Source: Mesorhizobium tamadayense (GTDB taxonomy: Bacteria > Pseudomonadota > Alphaproteobacteria > Rhizobiales > Rhizobiaceae). From it: a stretch of DNA of 62,915 nucleotides. Below the pieces are notes generated by a model, which made no database searches, had not been told where the DNA came from, and saw nothing but the letters and a program-made list of their open reading frames with translations. Positions 42,409 to 49,920 of the stretch are shown one piece after another; position 1 is the first letter of the stretch, and each line of letters starts with the position of its first letter. The position numbers and the translations under genes were made by a program. The stretch is from positions 1 through 62,915 of the forward strand of contig NZ_RQXT01000044.1 in assembly GCF_003863365.1 (NCBI RefSeq), given 5' to 3'.

Positions 42409-43395
42409 ATGAAACTCTTTTCTGTGACTACAGCCATCGTCCTATCGCTTATCGCAAGTCCGCTCTTTGCCAAGGAAAAGCCAGGCGAAGGCGTTACCGT
42501 ACGACCGGTGATTCAGCCAGCGATCGAGGAAATGTTCCAGGCGCGGATCATCTTCCGCGCGCTCCAGGATCTTGGCTATACCGTTGCCGAACCGCAGGAA
42601 GTGATCGCCCAGACCGCGCATCTGGCCGTCGGCACCGGAGATGCCGATTTCTTCACCGATAGCTGGGATCAGCTGCATGAAGCATTCTTCAAAGAAGCGG
42701 GTGGACCGGAGAAGATAAGCAAGGTGGGCACTTTGGTCGAAGGCGCCCTCCAGGGCTATTTGGTCGACAAGGCCAGCTACGACGCCGGAGTCAAGAACCT
42801 GGGCGACCTGAAAGACCCCAAGATCGCTGCGAAGTTCGACGAGGACGGCGATGGCAAGGCCGATCTCGCCGGCTGCGTGCCCGGCTGGGGATGCGAACGC
42901 GTGATCGAGCATCAATTGACCGAGTATAAGCTTCGCGACACGGTCACACACAACCAGGGCGAATACAACGCGATCATCGCCGATACGATCGCACGCGCCA
43001 AGAACGGTAAGACCGTCTTCTACTACACATGGACGCCCTATTGGGTCTCGGGCGCGCTGGTTCCAGGCAAGGACGTGGAATGGTTGAGCGTGCCTTACAC
43101 TTCCCTGCCCGATGGTGCCAAAGCGAACACCGAGTTTGATGGCAAGAATCTGGGCTTCGCGGTGGACAGCCTGCGGATTGTTGCTCGCAACGATTTCCTT
43201 AAGGCCAATCCGGCGGCCGCCAAGCTGTTTGAGCTCGCGAAGATCGACATCAAAGACATCTCGGCTGAGAACAAATTGATCGCCGACGGCGAAAAGAACT
43301 CCGCCGACATCGACAAGCATGTCGAGACCTGGATCGCGGCCCACCGCGAAGCGTACGACGGCTGGGTCAAAGCGGCCCGCGAAACGGTGAAATGA
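42409..43395 (+). CDS. proX: Betaine/proline-binding periplasmic protein
   Basis: This 328-residue protein has a signal peptide (MKLFSVTTAIVLSLIASPLF, cleaved after AKA-like residues) and the ProX features FTDSWDQLHE, the DEDGDGKADLAGC loop and CVPGWGCER with a probable disulfide, and aromatic residues for the betaine cage (WTPYWVSG). AAGGGAGA precedes ATG 42409. It ends the transporter operon and is followed by a strong terminator. Confidence 0.94.
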   Translation: MKLFSVTTAIVLSLIASPLFAKEKPGEGVTVRPVIQPAIEEMFQARIIFRALQDLGYTVAEPQEVIAQTAHLAVGTGDADFFTDSWDQLHEAFFKEAGGPEKISKVGTLVEGALQGYLVDKASYDAGVKNLGDLKDPKIAAKFDEDGDGKADLAGCVPGWGCERVIEHQLTEYKLRDTVTHNQGEYNAIIADTIARAKNGKTVFYYTWTPYWVSGALVPGKDVEWLSVPYTSLPDGAKANTEFDGKNLGFAVDSLRIVARNDFLKANPAAAKLFELAKIDIKDISAENKLIADGEKNSADIDKHVETWIAAHREAYDGWVKAARETVK

Positions 43396-43404
43396 TTGTC
43401 GACG

Positions 43405-43442
43405 GCGGGGCGCTCCAGACAGCGCCCCGCAACCCATTTTTT
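43405..43442 (+). terminator. Rho-independent terminator after proX
   Basis: GCGGGGCGCT (43405-43414) pairs perfectly with AGCGCCCCGC (43421-43430) around a 6-base loop. A run of T follows at 43437-43442. It is 10 bases past the proX stop. Confidence 0.8.
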
Positions 43443-43529
43443 GCCCCCTCGCCCGCCGCCATCGGCACGATCATAGCCGCCTTGGCGGAGTGACATCATC
43501 GAAGAGTACATCGAGCGCGAACGAGCGAT

Positions 43530-43710
43530 TAGAACTCGATAACCGGCTTGGCATGCCTTCCAGGCAGTTGGAGCGGTTGATCGAGCGATACGAGCCTGCA
43601 TCGCCTATCGACCAGGAAATCGCTCTGGCATGCGGGCTCACGTCGACGTCGCATTGTTCGAAGCCCTTTATCGAGAGCATTTCGGCAACACGCCGGGTAG
43701 CCAGGACTGA
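43530..43710 (+). pseudogene. Degraded AraC-family DNA-binding domain
   Basis: Two overlapping frames preserve pieces of an AraC/GATase-type C-terminus: LGMPSRQLERLIERY, EIALACGLTSTSH and, one frame over, ALYREHFGNTPGSQD ending at TGA. The intervening linker is shortened and the reading frame broken. There is no start or sensor domain left. It suggests that a fourth regulator of the kind seen at 7254, 16192 and 47742 once stood at the head of the SDR operon. Confidence 0.6.
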
Positions 43711-43739
43711 CCCTAATTGAAGTGAACAGGAACGGGCTG

Positions 43740-44474
43740 ATGAGTTATTTCAGGGGAAAGACCGCCCTGGTGACAGGTGCCGCCGGCGGCATCGGAGCGG
43801 CGATTGTCAAACAGCTGAGAGCTGAAGGCGTCAGGGTCGCCGTCGCAGATCGCGACGTGGCGGGCGTGGACGCGGAGGCGCATCTGCCTGGCGACCTGCT
43901 CGATGCAAGCTATGCGGACAGTTTGTCCGCAGCCGCATTTGCGGCTCTGAGTGGCCTGGACATTCTGGTCAACAACGCCGGCGTGATCACGCGGGGTTCG
44001 GTAGCCAACACAACGGACGCCGACTGGGCCTTGTCGCTCGGCGTAAATGTAGAGGCCCCGTTTCGTGTGTGCCGGGGCGCCATTCCTATCATGGCGGATC
44101 GGGGTGGCGGTGCGATCGTCAACGTGTCGTCATGCTGGGGCGTTCGGCCGGGTCCGAACCACGCCGTATACTGCATGACGAAGGCAGCCGTGGCCTCGTT
44201 GACCCAGTGCATGGGCATGGACCACGCCCATCAGAACATTCGGGTCAATGCCGTGTGCCCCAACGAGGTCAACACGCCGATGCTTCGAACAGGCTTTGTC
44301 AAACGCGGCTTCGACCCGGACACGGCGGTTGCCGAGCTAGGAAAGACCGTCCCGATTGGCCGGATTGCGGAGCCGGAGGATATTGCCGCGGTGGTCCTGT
44401 TTCTTGCCTCTGACGCCGCCCGTTACATGTGCGGCTCGCTGGTTGAGGTCAATGGTGGGAAGCCCGTGGGATGA
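43740..44474 (+). CDS. Short-chain dehydrogenase/reductase
   Basis: This 244-residue classical SDR has the NAD(P) motif TGAAGGIG near residue 14, LDILVNNAGV, the catalytic serine in NVSSCWG and YCMTK. The C-terminus GGKPVG is standard. The start at 43740 has AGGAACGG upstream; a GTG at 43722 is an alternative. It opens a four-gene plus-strand unit with overlapping genes (SDR, SDR, MDR, enolase). It would oxidise or reduce a secondary alcohol, possibly a hydroxyl on a ring or side chain, but the substrate is unknown. Confidence 0.9.
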   Translation: MSYFRGKTALVTGAAGGIGAAIVKQLRAEGVRVAVADRDVAGVDAEAHLPGDLLDASYADSLSAAAFAALSGLDILVNNAGVITRGSVANTTDADWALSLGVNVEAPFRVCRGAIPIMADRGGGAIVNVSSCWGVRPGPNHAVYCMTKAAVASLTQCMGMDHAHQNIRVNAVCPNEVNTPMLRTGFVKRGFDPDTAVAELGKTVPIGRIAEPEDIAAVVLFLASDAARYMCGSLVEVNGGKPVG

Positions 44475-45208
44475 ACAGGTTCGCAGGCAAAGTCGCCCTC
44501 GTCACAGGCGGTCGCAGTGGCATCGGTCTAGCCGTTGCACGAAGGTTGCGAGACGAGGGCGCGCGGGTATTCACGGCACAACGTGGCAAGGACCTGGAGT
44601 TCGAAGGGATAGCCGTTGATTTCACCGACCCGTTCGCGGCTTCCGACGCTGTGCAGTCAGTTGCCGGCCGTGCCGGACGGCTCGACGTTTTGGTAAACAA
44701 CGCCGGCATGATGCAAGAAGCCCTCGTTGAGGACATGAGCCTCGAGGACTGGCAGCGGACGATAGCGGTAAATCTGACCACACCATTTGTCATGATCAAG
44801 GCAGCGCTTCCGCATCTGCGAGCGGTTGGCGGGACGATCGTCAATATTGGCTCGATCGAGGGGCTCGGCTCCAACCCGAGACACGCTGCCTATTGCGCTT
44901 CCAAGGCTGGAATTAACGGTCTGACCCGCGCGGTAGCGGTCGACCACAGTGCCGAAGGTGTCCGATGCAATGCCGTTGCGCCAGGCTGGATCGACACTGA
45001 TCTCAACGTTGAGTTCATCGAAAGCATGCCCGATCCGGCAGGGTTCCGCCGGGATATCGGCAAAATTCATCCTGTGGGACGCACCGGAAAGCCCGAAGAG
45101 GTCGCAAGTCTGGTGGCTTGGTTGGCATCGGACGAGTCGTCGTTCGTGACAGGTCAGGTTTGGACCATCGACGGCGGTCGAATGGCGAAGCTTAGTCTAC
45201 CACAATGA
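44471..45208 (+). CDS. Short-chain dehydrogenase/reductase
   Basis: This 245-residue SDR overlaps the previous one by four bases (ATGA). It has TGGRSGIGLAVARRL, LDVLVNNAGMM, the catalytic serine in NIGSIEG and YCASK. The aspartate after the glycine motif typical of NAD preference is replaced here by FTAQR, so NADP use is possible. It is different enough from its neighbour to act on another substrate or step. Confidence 0.9.
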   Translation: MNRFAGKVALVTGGRSGIGLAVARRLRDEGARVFTAQRGKDLEFEGIAVDFTDPFAASDAVQSVAGRAGRLDVLVNNAGMMQEALVEDMSLEDWQRTIAVNLTTPFVMIKAALPHLRAVGGTIVNIGSIEGLGSNPRHAAYCASKAGINGLTRAVAVDHSAEGVRCNAVAPGWIDTDLNVEFIESMPDPAGFRRDIGKIHPVGRTGKPEEVASLVAWLASDESSFVTGQVWTIDGGRMAKLSLPQ

Positions 45209-45271
45209 CCAGTCCCTGGCCGATCTCGCGCCAGCCGCCGTCTGCCGGATCTTGCCCCCTACGACACGAGC

Positions 45272-46396
45272 ATGAACAGAGAGGCCACGAAATTGTCCCC
45301 ATCAACCCGCATTCCAACGACCATGTCCGGCGTAGTGCTGACCGGACATGGCGGCTTCGACAAGCTGCAATTCAAGACCAACCTCTCGGTTCCACATCCT
45401 GGACCGGGCGAGGTTCTCATAAAAGTGGCTGCGGCTGCGATTAACAATACCGACATCAATACCCGGATCGGCTGGTATTCCAAGGCAGTGAGGAGCGGAA
45501 CTTCGGAGGGCGGCTCCTCCGGATTTGAATCGTTGGAGAATGACGACGCGAGTTGGACAGGCATGGCGTTGTCCTTCCCGCGCATTCAGGGCGCTGATTG
45601 CTGTGGCTACATCGTATCTGTTGGAGAGGGTGTCGATGAGGGGCGCATCGGCGAACGGGTGATCGTGCGGAATTTGCTTCGCACCTATGTGGACTATCGA
45701 CCTTGGGAATGCTGGACATTTGGCTCCGAATGCGACGGCGCATTCGCACAATACGCGCGAGCGCCCTCGCGTGAGACGTTCAAGGTCGACTGCGACTGGA
45801 GCGACGTCGAATTGGCTGCGGTGCCTTGCGCCTATTCGACCGCTGAAGGCATGTTGCATCGGGCAGACGTGAGGGCCGGCGAGACCGTGCTCATCACAGG
45901 CGCGTCCGGTGGCGTCGGGTCCGCTGCGGTCCAACTGGCAAAGCGGCGTGGGGCCATCGTCATCGCGGTTGCGGGCCAAAGCAAGGCCGCCACGGTACGC
46001 GACCTCGGTGCTGATCGCGTGGTAGCGCGTGGCGAGAGCCTCCTCGGTGCCGTAGGAGGAGACTCGATCGATGTTGTCATCGACGTCGCGGCAGGGCCGC
46101 AGTTTCCGCAGTTGCTGGACGTGCTACGTCGTGGCGGACGGTATGCCGTTGCCGGCGCAATTGCCGGACCTATTGTCGAGCTTGATGTGCGCACGCTCTA
46201 TCTCAAGGATCTGACCTTCTTCGGCTGCACATTCCAGGAGGACATAGTCTTCGAGAATCTCGTGTCTTACGTCGAGAGCGGCGAAATCAAGCCGCACATC
46301 GGCAAGACCTATCGATTGGAAGACATTGTGCAGGCGCAGGAGGATTTCCTGTCCAAGAAAATCAGCGGCAAGCTGGTCCTCGTCATACCCAAATGA
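45272..46396 (+). CDS. MDR-family (quinone oxidoreductase-like) dehydrogenase
   Basis: This 374-residue medium-chain dehydrogenase has a GroES-like N-domain (VLTGHGGFDKLQFKTNLSVP, PGPGEVLIKVAAAAINNTDI) and a Rossmann domain (GETVLITGASGGVGSAAVQL, LGADRVVARGE). The zinc-binding cysteines of alcohol dehydrogenase are absent, placing it with zeta-crystallin-type quinone or enone reductases. An ATG at 45323 is an alternative start. It overlaps the downstream enolase by four bases. An enone or enoyl intermediate from dehydration would be a natural substrate; this is inference. Confidence 0.88.
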   Translation: MNREATKLSPSTRIPTTMSGVVLTGHGGFDKLQFKTNLSVPHPGPGEVLIKVAAAAINNTDINTRIGWYSKAVRSGTSEGGSSGFESLENDDASWTGMALSFPRIQGADCCGYIVSVGEGVDEGRIGERVIVRNLLRTYVDYRPWECWTFGSECDGAFAQYARAPSRETFKVDCDWSDVELAAVPCAYSTAEGMLHRADVRAGETVLITGASGGVGSAAVQLAKRRGAIVIAVAGQSKAATVRDLGADRVVARGESLLGAVGGDSIDVVIDVAAGPQFPQLLDVLRRGGRYAVAGAIAGPIVELDVRTLYLKDLTFFGCTFQEDIVFENLVSYVESGEIKPHIGKTYRLEDIVQAQEDFLSKKISGKLVLVIPK

Positions 46397-47523
46397 AAGC
46401 GACCAAAATGCGCGGCCTCGAGATCCAAAAAATCGACGTCTTTCAGGTCGACCTCCCCTATTCTGGCGGCGTTTACCTCCTTTCGGGTGGACGAGAATAC
46501 CGCAGCTTCGATGCGACGATCGTTCGAGTGACCACCGACGCCGGCATCGAAGGTTGGGGCGAAAGCACGCCGTGGGGTTCGACCTATGTCGCGGCCCACG
46601 CGCTTGGTGTCCGCTCAGGAATCGCCGAGATTGCGCCCAGTCTGATCGGTCTCGATCCGCGGCGGGTCGACCGCATCAACGAGGCGATGGACTTCGCGCT
46701 GGTCGGCCACGAACATGCGAAGACGGCTCTGGACATCGCCTGCTGGGACATCTTCGGAAAATCGGTCGACATGCCGGTCTGCGAGCTGCTAGGCGGCCGG
46801 ACGAGCGTGCGCATGCCGATCATCTCGTCGATCTATGTGGGCGATCCCGAGGAGATGCGCAGGCGCGTCGCGGAACACCGAGCCAAAGGATATATCGGGC
46901 ACTCCGTGAAGGTGGGCGACGATCCGGCGATCGACGCCGAACGCATAGCCGCTTCGATGGCTGACAAGAAGCCAGGCGAGTTCTTTCTCGTGGACGCCAA
47001 TGGCGGCATGACGGTGGAGACGGCGCTGAGAATGTTGCGATTGCTGCCGCAAGGTCTCGACTTTGTCTTGGAGGCACCTTGCGCGACGTGGCGCGAATGT
47101 GTGTCGCTGCGTCGGCGCACTGACGTTCCGATAATTTTCGATGAGCTCGCGACGAATGACGCCTCAATCGTCCAGATAATCGCAGACGATGCGGCGGACG
47201 GTATCGGCCTCAAGATTTCCAAGAATGGCGGTCTCACTAAGGGTCGTCGCCACAGAGATATCTGCCTCGCAGCGGGCTACACCGTCAGCGTACAAGACAC
47301 TGTAGGATCGGATATCGCGTTCGCGGGCATAGTGCATCTTGGACAGACCGTTCCCGAAAAGAACCTTCGATGCATTCTGGAATGTCGAGATATGGTGACT
47401 ACAAAGGTGGCAGACGGCGATTTCGTGGTAGCTGAAGGGCGTGTCATCGCGCCTGACGTGCCTGGACTAGGCATTACTCCGCGCCTAGACGTCCTGGGCG
47501 CTCCAGTTGCAACTTATTCTTGA
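46393..47523 (+). CDS. Enolase-superfamily dehydratase, cis-3-hydroxy-L-proline dehydratase-like
   Basis: This 376-residue mandelate-racemase-type protein resembles cis-3-hydroxy-L-proline dehydratase: FQVDLPYSGGVYLLSGGREY, GWGESTPWGSTYVAAHALGV, DIACWDIFGKSVDMPVCELL, LVDANGG (metal Asp ~201), VLEAPCATWRE (Glu ~226), IIFDELATND (~249), GLKISKNGG and QDTVGSDIAFAGIVHLGQTV. That enzyme removes water from cis-3-hydroxyproline to give pyrroline-2-carboxylate. The start overlaps the MDR stop (ATGA). It differs clearly from the two HpbD-like proteins, which have KIGG in place of VKVG. Substrate is inferred from family pattern. Confidence 0.8.
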   Translation: MKATKMRGLEIQKIDVFQVDLPYSGGVYLLSGGREYRSFDATIVRVTTDAGIEGWGESTPWGSTYVAAHALGVRSGIAEIAPSLIGLDPRRVDRINEAMDFALVGHEHAKTALDIACWDIFGKSVDMPVCELLGGRTSVRMPIISSIYVGDPEEMRRRVAEHRAKGYIGHSVKVGDDPAIDAERIAASMADKKPGEFFLVDANGGMTVETALRMLRLLPQGLDFVLEAPCATWRECVSLRRRTDVPIIFDELATNDASIVQIIADDAADGIGLKISKNGGLTKGRRHRDICLAAGYTVSVQDTVGSDIAFAGIVHLGQTVPEKNLRCILECRDMVTTKVADGDFVVAEGRVIAPDVPGLGITPRLDVLGAPVATYS

Positions 47524-47741
47524 TTGAGCGGTGTAGGTCACGCCGGTTGCAAGCACGTGCATGACCAGCATCGGCGCCGAGCAACCACGGTGATTGAGGC
47601 CTTTGGTCAGGCGCTACGGCATCGCTTGGGCGCTTGCCTCGCGTGGCTGCGCAAACAGCTGTGTTCGGTCGACAGCGACCAGTAAGTTCAACGTGTTCCT
47701 GACATTTCGCGGCCAGGACGGTCACCCTGCAGCTGAGCTTC

Positions 47742-48803
47742 TCAACCTAGTCCCGGCCCGACCCAAGCCGGCACCATCGTCCGGCACTGCTGTGGCGAAA
47801 AGCCATTGATGATGCGGAAGCATTTGGCAAAATGCGACGCCGACATAAACCCGCAGGCAACAGCAATGTCTATGATGGGCATTCGCGTGCCTTCGATCAG
47901 GCGCTTGGCGTGGTCGACCCTGATCCTGAGGTAGTGACGAGCCGGTGGTTGACCAATGTGGATTGCGAACAGGCGTTCAAGCTGGCGGCGGGAAATCCCG
48001 ACCCGATCCGCAACGTCGCCCATCGACAGCGGAGTCTCCACATTCTCTTCCATAATGCGCATCGCCATCGCCAGCTTGTCGCTGACTCCTGCAAACGCCA
48101 GACCAGAAGGACCCGTCTGGCGATTCGAACCGGACCGCTGGCCCTCCACCGTCGCATGACGGCATACTTCTTGAGCGATGTAGGCGCCCGCGTGACTCGC
48201 GATGAGATCCACCGCGAGGTCGAACGCCGCCAATTCGCCGCCGCACGTTGAATATTGGCCATCCTTGACGAACAGGGAATCACGGATGCGTGGCTTGTGA
48301 AAAACCTCAGAGAAAGCCGCGAGCCGCGACCAATGAATGGTGCAACGGGTATCCCCGAGAAGCCCCGTCTGAGCGAGCAGCCACGTCGCCGTGCCGATCG
48401 CCGATATCGATGCCCCTCGCCGCGCCAGTAGCCGCAGGAACGTGTGCAACAGAGGCGTCATCTGCTTCTCGACCGGCTCGCCTGCCACGACGGCCAGTTG
48501 GTTCAGTCTGCAACTGTAGGACCGGTCCGCTGTCAATTCCTCGATCGTAACGTCCACCGTTATCGAGAGCCCGTTGGCGCCCACAACCGCTTGGCCGTCG
48601 ATCCCCGCAATCCGCCAGCGGAAAAGAGGAAGCCGGGAAACAGTGTTGGCTATGCGAAAGGGCTCGATATAGGCGTGAAGCGCCAAATGCGAAAATCCCG
48701 GCAACACGAGCACGGCAATGTCATGCGGCTTCCCCGACACCTGAAGCGCAACGTCAGCGTGGACGGGGCTGCTGGTTTCGTGGACGCGGGCCGGAGCGTT
48801 CAT
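47742..48803 (-). CDS. GATase1-like AraC-family regulator
   Basis: The 353-residue reading starts MNAPARVHETSS at 48803. A sensor domain (IAVLVLPGFSHLALHAYIEP, LLARRGASISAIGTATWLLA) precedes the AraC domain (VGISRRQLERLFAIHIGQPP, IIDIAVACGFMSASHFAKCF). The start shares one base with the stop of the HpbD-like gene, so it is the last gene of the MttB operon. It probably activates methylated-amine genes, like GbdR and CdhR, and may itself respond to a betaine. Confidence 0.88.
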   Translation of the reverse strand: MNAPARVHETSSPVHADVALQVSGKPHDIAVLVLPGFSHLALHAYIEPFRIANTVSRLPLFRWRIAGIDGQAVVGANGLSITVDVTIEELTADRSYSCRLNQLAVVAGEPVEKQMTPLLHTFLRLLARRGASISAIGTATWLLAQTGLLGDTRCTIHWSRLAAFSEVFHKPRIRDSLFVKDGQYSTCGGELAAFDLAVDLIASHAGAYIAQEVCRHATVEGQRSGSNRQTGPSGLAFAGVSDKLAMAMRIMEENVETPLSMGDVADRVGISRRQLERLFAIHIGQPPARHYLRIRVDHAKRLIEGTRMPIIDIAVACGFMSASHFAKCFRIINGFSPQQCRTMVPAWVGPGLG

Positions 48804-49912
48804 CAGCAACCATAGCTCGCTACCGGGACGCCGAAGATGCCGGCTTCAGGCTTTACCCCAAGGCCCGCTCCCTGTGGCACGGCGATATGACCATTTTCAA
48901 TGACTACGGGGTTTGTATTGTCGTAGTGCCCATCGATATATTCCTGCGCGATCCAGGCGCCTTCAAAGCGGCGTGGCTCGACCGTAGAAGCAAGATGTGC
49001 GCAGGCGGCTGCAATAATGTCGCCGCCCCATGCGTCGTCGCAGGTGTGCGGCAGCGACCGGATGGAACACATGTCGCGAGCGGTCATCATTTTGGTCAGT
49101 CCGCCCAGGCGAGTGACTTTGAAGCCAAAACCATCGGCAATACCCGATGAGATGGCCCGCAATACTGCATTCAGGTCTTCGGTGTTCTCGTCCAGATAGA
49201 TGGGATGGGTACCCCTGCCCCGGACAGCCGCAATCTCTTCCATGCTGTTACAGGGCTGCTCGAACACGAACGGGATGTTTTGGCAAAGCCGATCTAGGTG
49301 AAGGGCAGACGCTACGGATAGACCGCGATTGCCGTCCACAACTATGCTTGCCTTGAGGCCAACGGCTTCCCAGACCTTTTGCACGGTCGCTACATCCTTT
49401 TCCAGATTGCGCCCACCAATCTTGATCTGGATACGCGGGTAGCCCGCCTTGACCTTGTCGGCCGCGATACGCGCGGTTTCGTCTGGAGAGCCCACGATCA
49501 GGGAGTAGTAAGACGACACGCGGTCTGTCAGGGCTCCGCCCAGCAGCGTCGAGACCGGCACGCCAAGACGTTGGCCGATGAGGTCGAGGAACGCTATGTC
49601 GAGCGCCGCCTTGGCGTAGTTGTGCCCATTCAGTCTCTCATCCATCCGCTTGGCCAGATGTCGCGGCGACTGGGTCGACTCTCCAATCAGGCCTGGCGCG
49701 ATCTCAGCTATCGCCGCCCGAGCTCCCAGCGCGTGATGGGGTTGATAGACTGGCCCGACGGGGCAGGTTTCGCCCCATCCCGTGATGCCGTCATCCGTCA
49801 TAACTTCGACAACGGTGCTGTCTAAAGAGTGGACTTCGGTGCTCGCCATCTTATAGGCGCCACCCTTGGTGGGAAGCTGGGTCGAATAGACGTTGATCCT
49901 GTTGATGCGCAT
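48803..49912 (-). CDS. Second HpbD-like betaine epimerase/racemase (enolase superfamily)
   Basis: This 369-residue protein resembles the enzyme at 34543-35649: MRINRINVYSTQLPTKGGAY, GWGETCPVGPVYQPHHALGA, IQIKIGG (catalytic Lys), VVDGNRG (metal Asp), FEQPCNS, YLDENTE, GFKVTRLGG (second Lys), LPHTCDDAWGGDIIAAACAH. TGAGGG lies upstream of ATG 49912. It follows MttB by 8 bases. The pair of HpbD-like genes probably have different substrate or isomer preferences, for example proline betaine and hydroxyproline betaine. That is inference. Confidence 0.85.
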   Translation of the reverse strand: MRINRINVYSTQLPTKGGAYKMASTEVHSLDSTVVEVMTDDGITGWGETCPVGPVYQPHHALGARAAIAEIAPGLIGESTQSPRHLAKRMDERLNGHNYAKAALDIAFLDLIGQRLGVPVSTLLGGALTDRVSSYYSLIVGSPDETARIAADKVKAGYPRIQIKIGGRNLEKDVATVQKVWEAVGLKASIVVDGNRGLSVASALHLDRLCQNIPFVFEQPCNSMEEIAAVRGRGTHPIYLDENTEDLNAVLRAISSGIADGFGFKVTRLGGLTKMMTARDMCSIRSLPHTCDDAWGGDIIAAACAHLASTVEPRRFEGAWIAQEYIDGHYDNTNPVVIENGHIAVPQGAGLGVKPEAGIFGVPVASYGC

Positions 49913-49920
49913 GACGACCC

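Noticed and set aside
42442..43437. A minus-strand frame of over 330 codons opposite proX.
   Set aside because: ProX has a signal peptide, ribosome site and terminator; the opposite frame has none of these.
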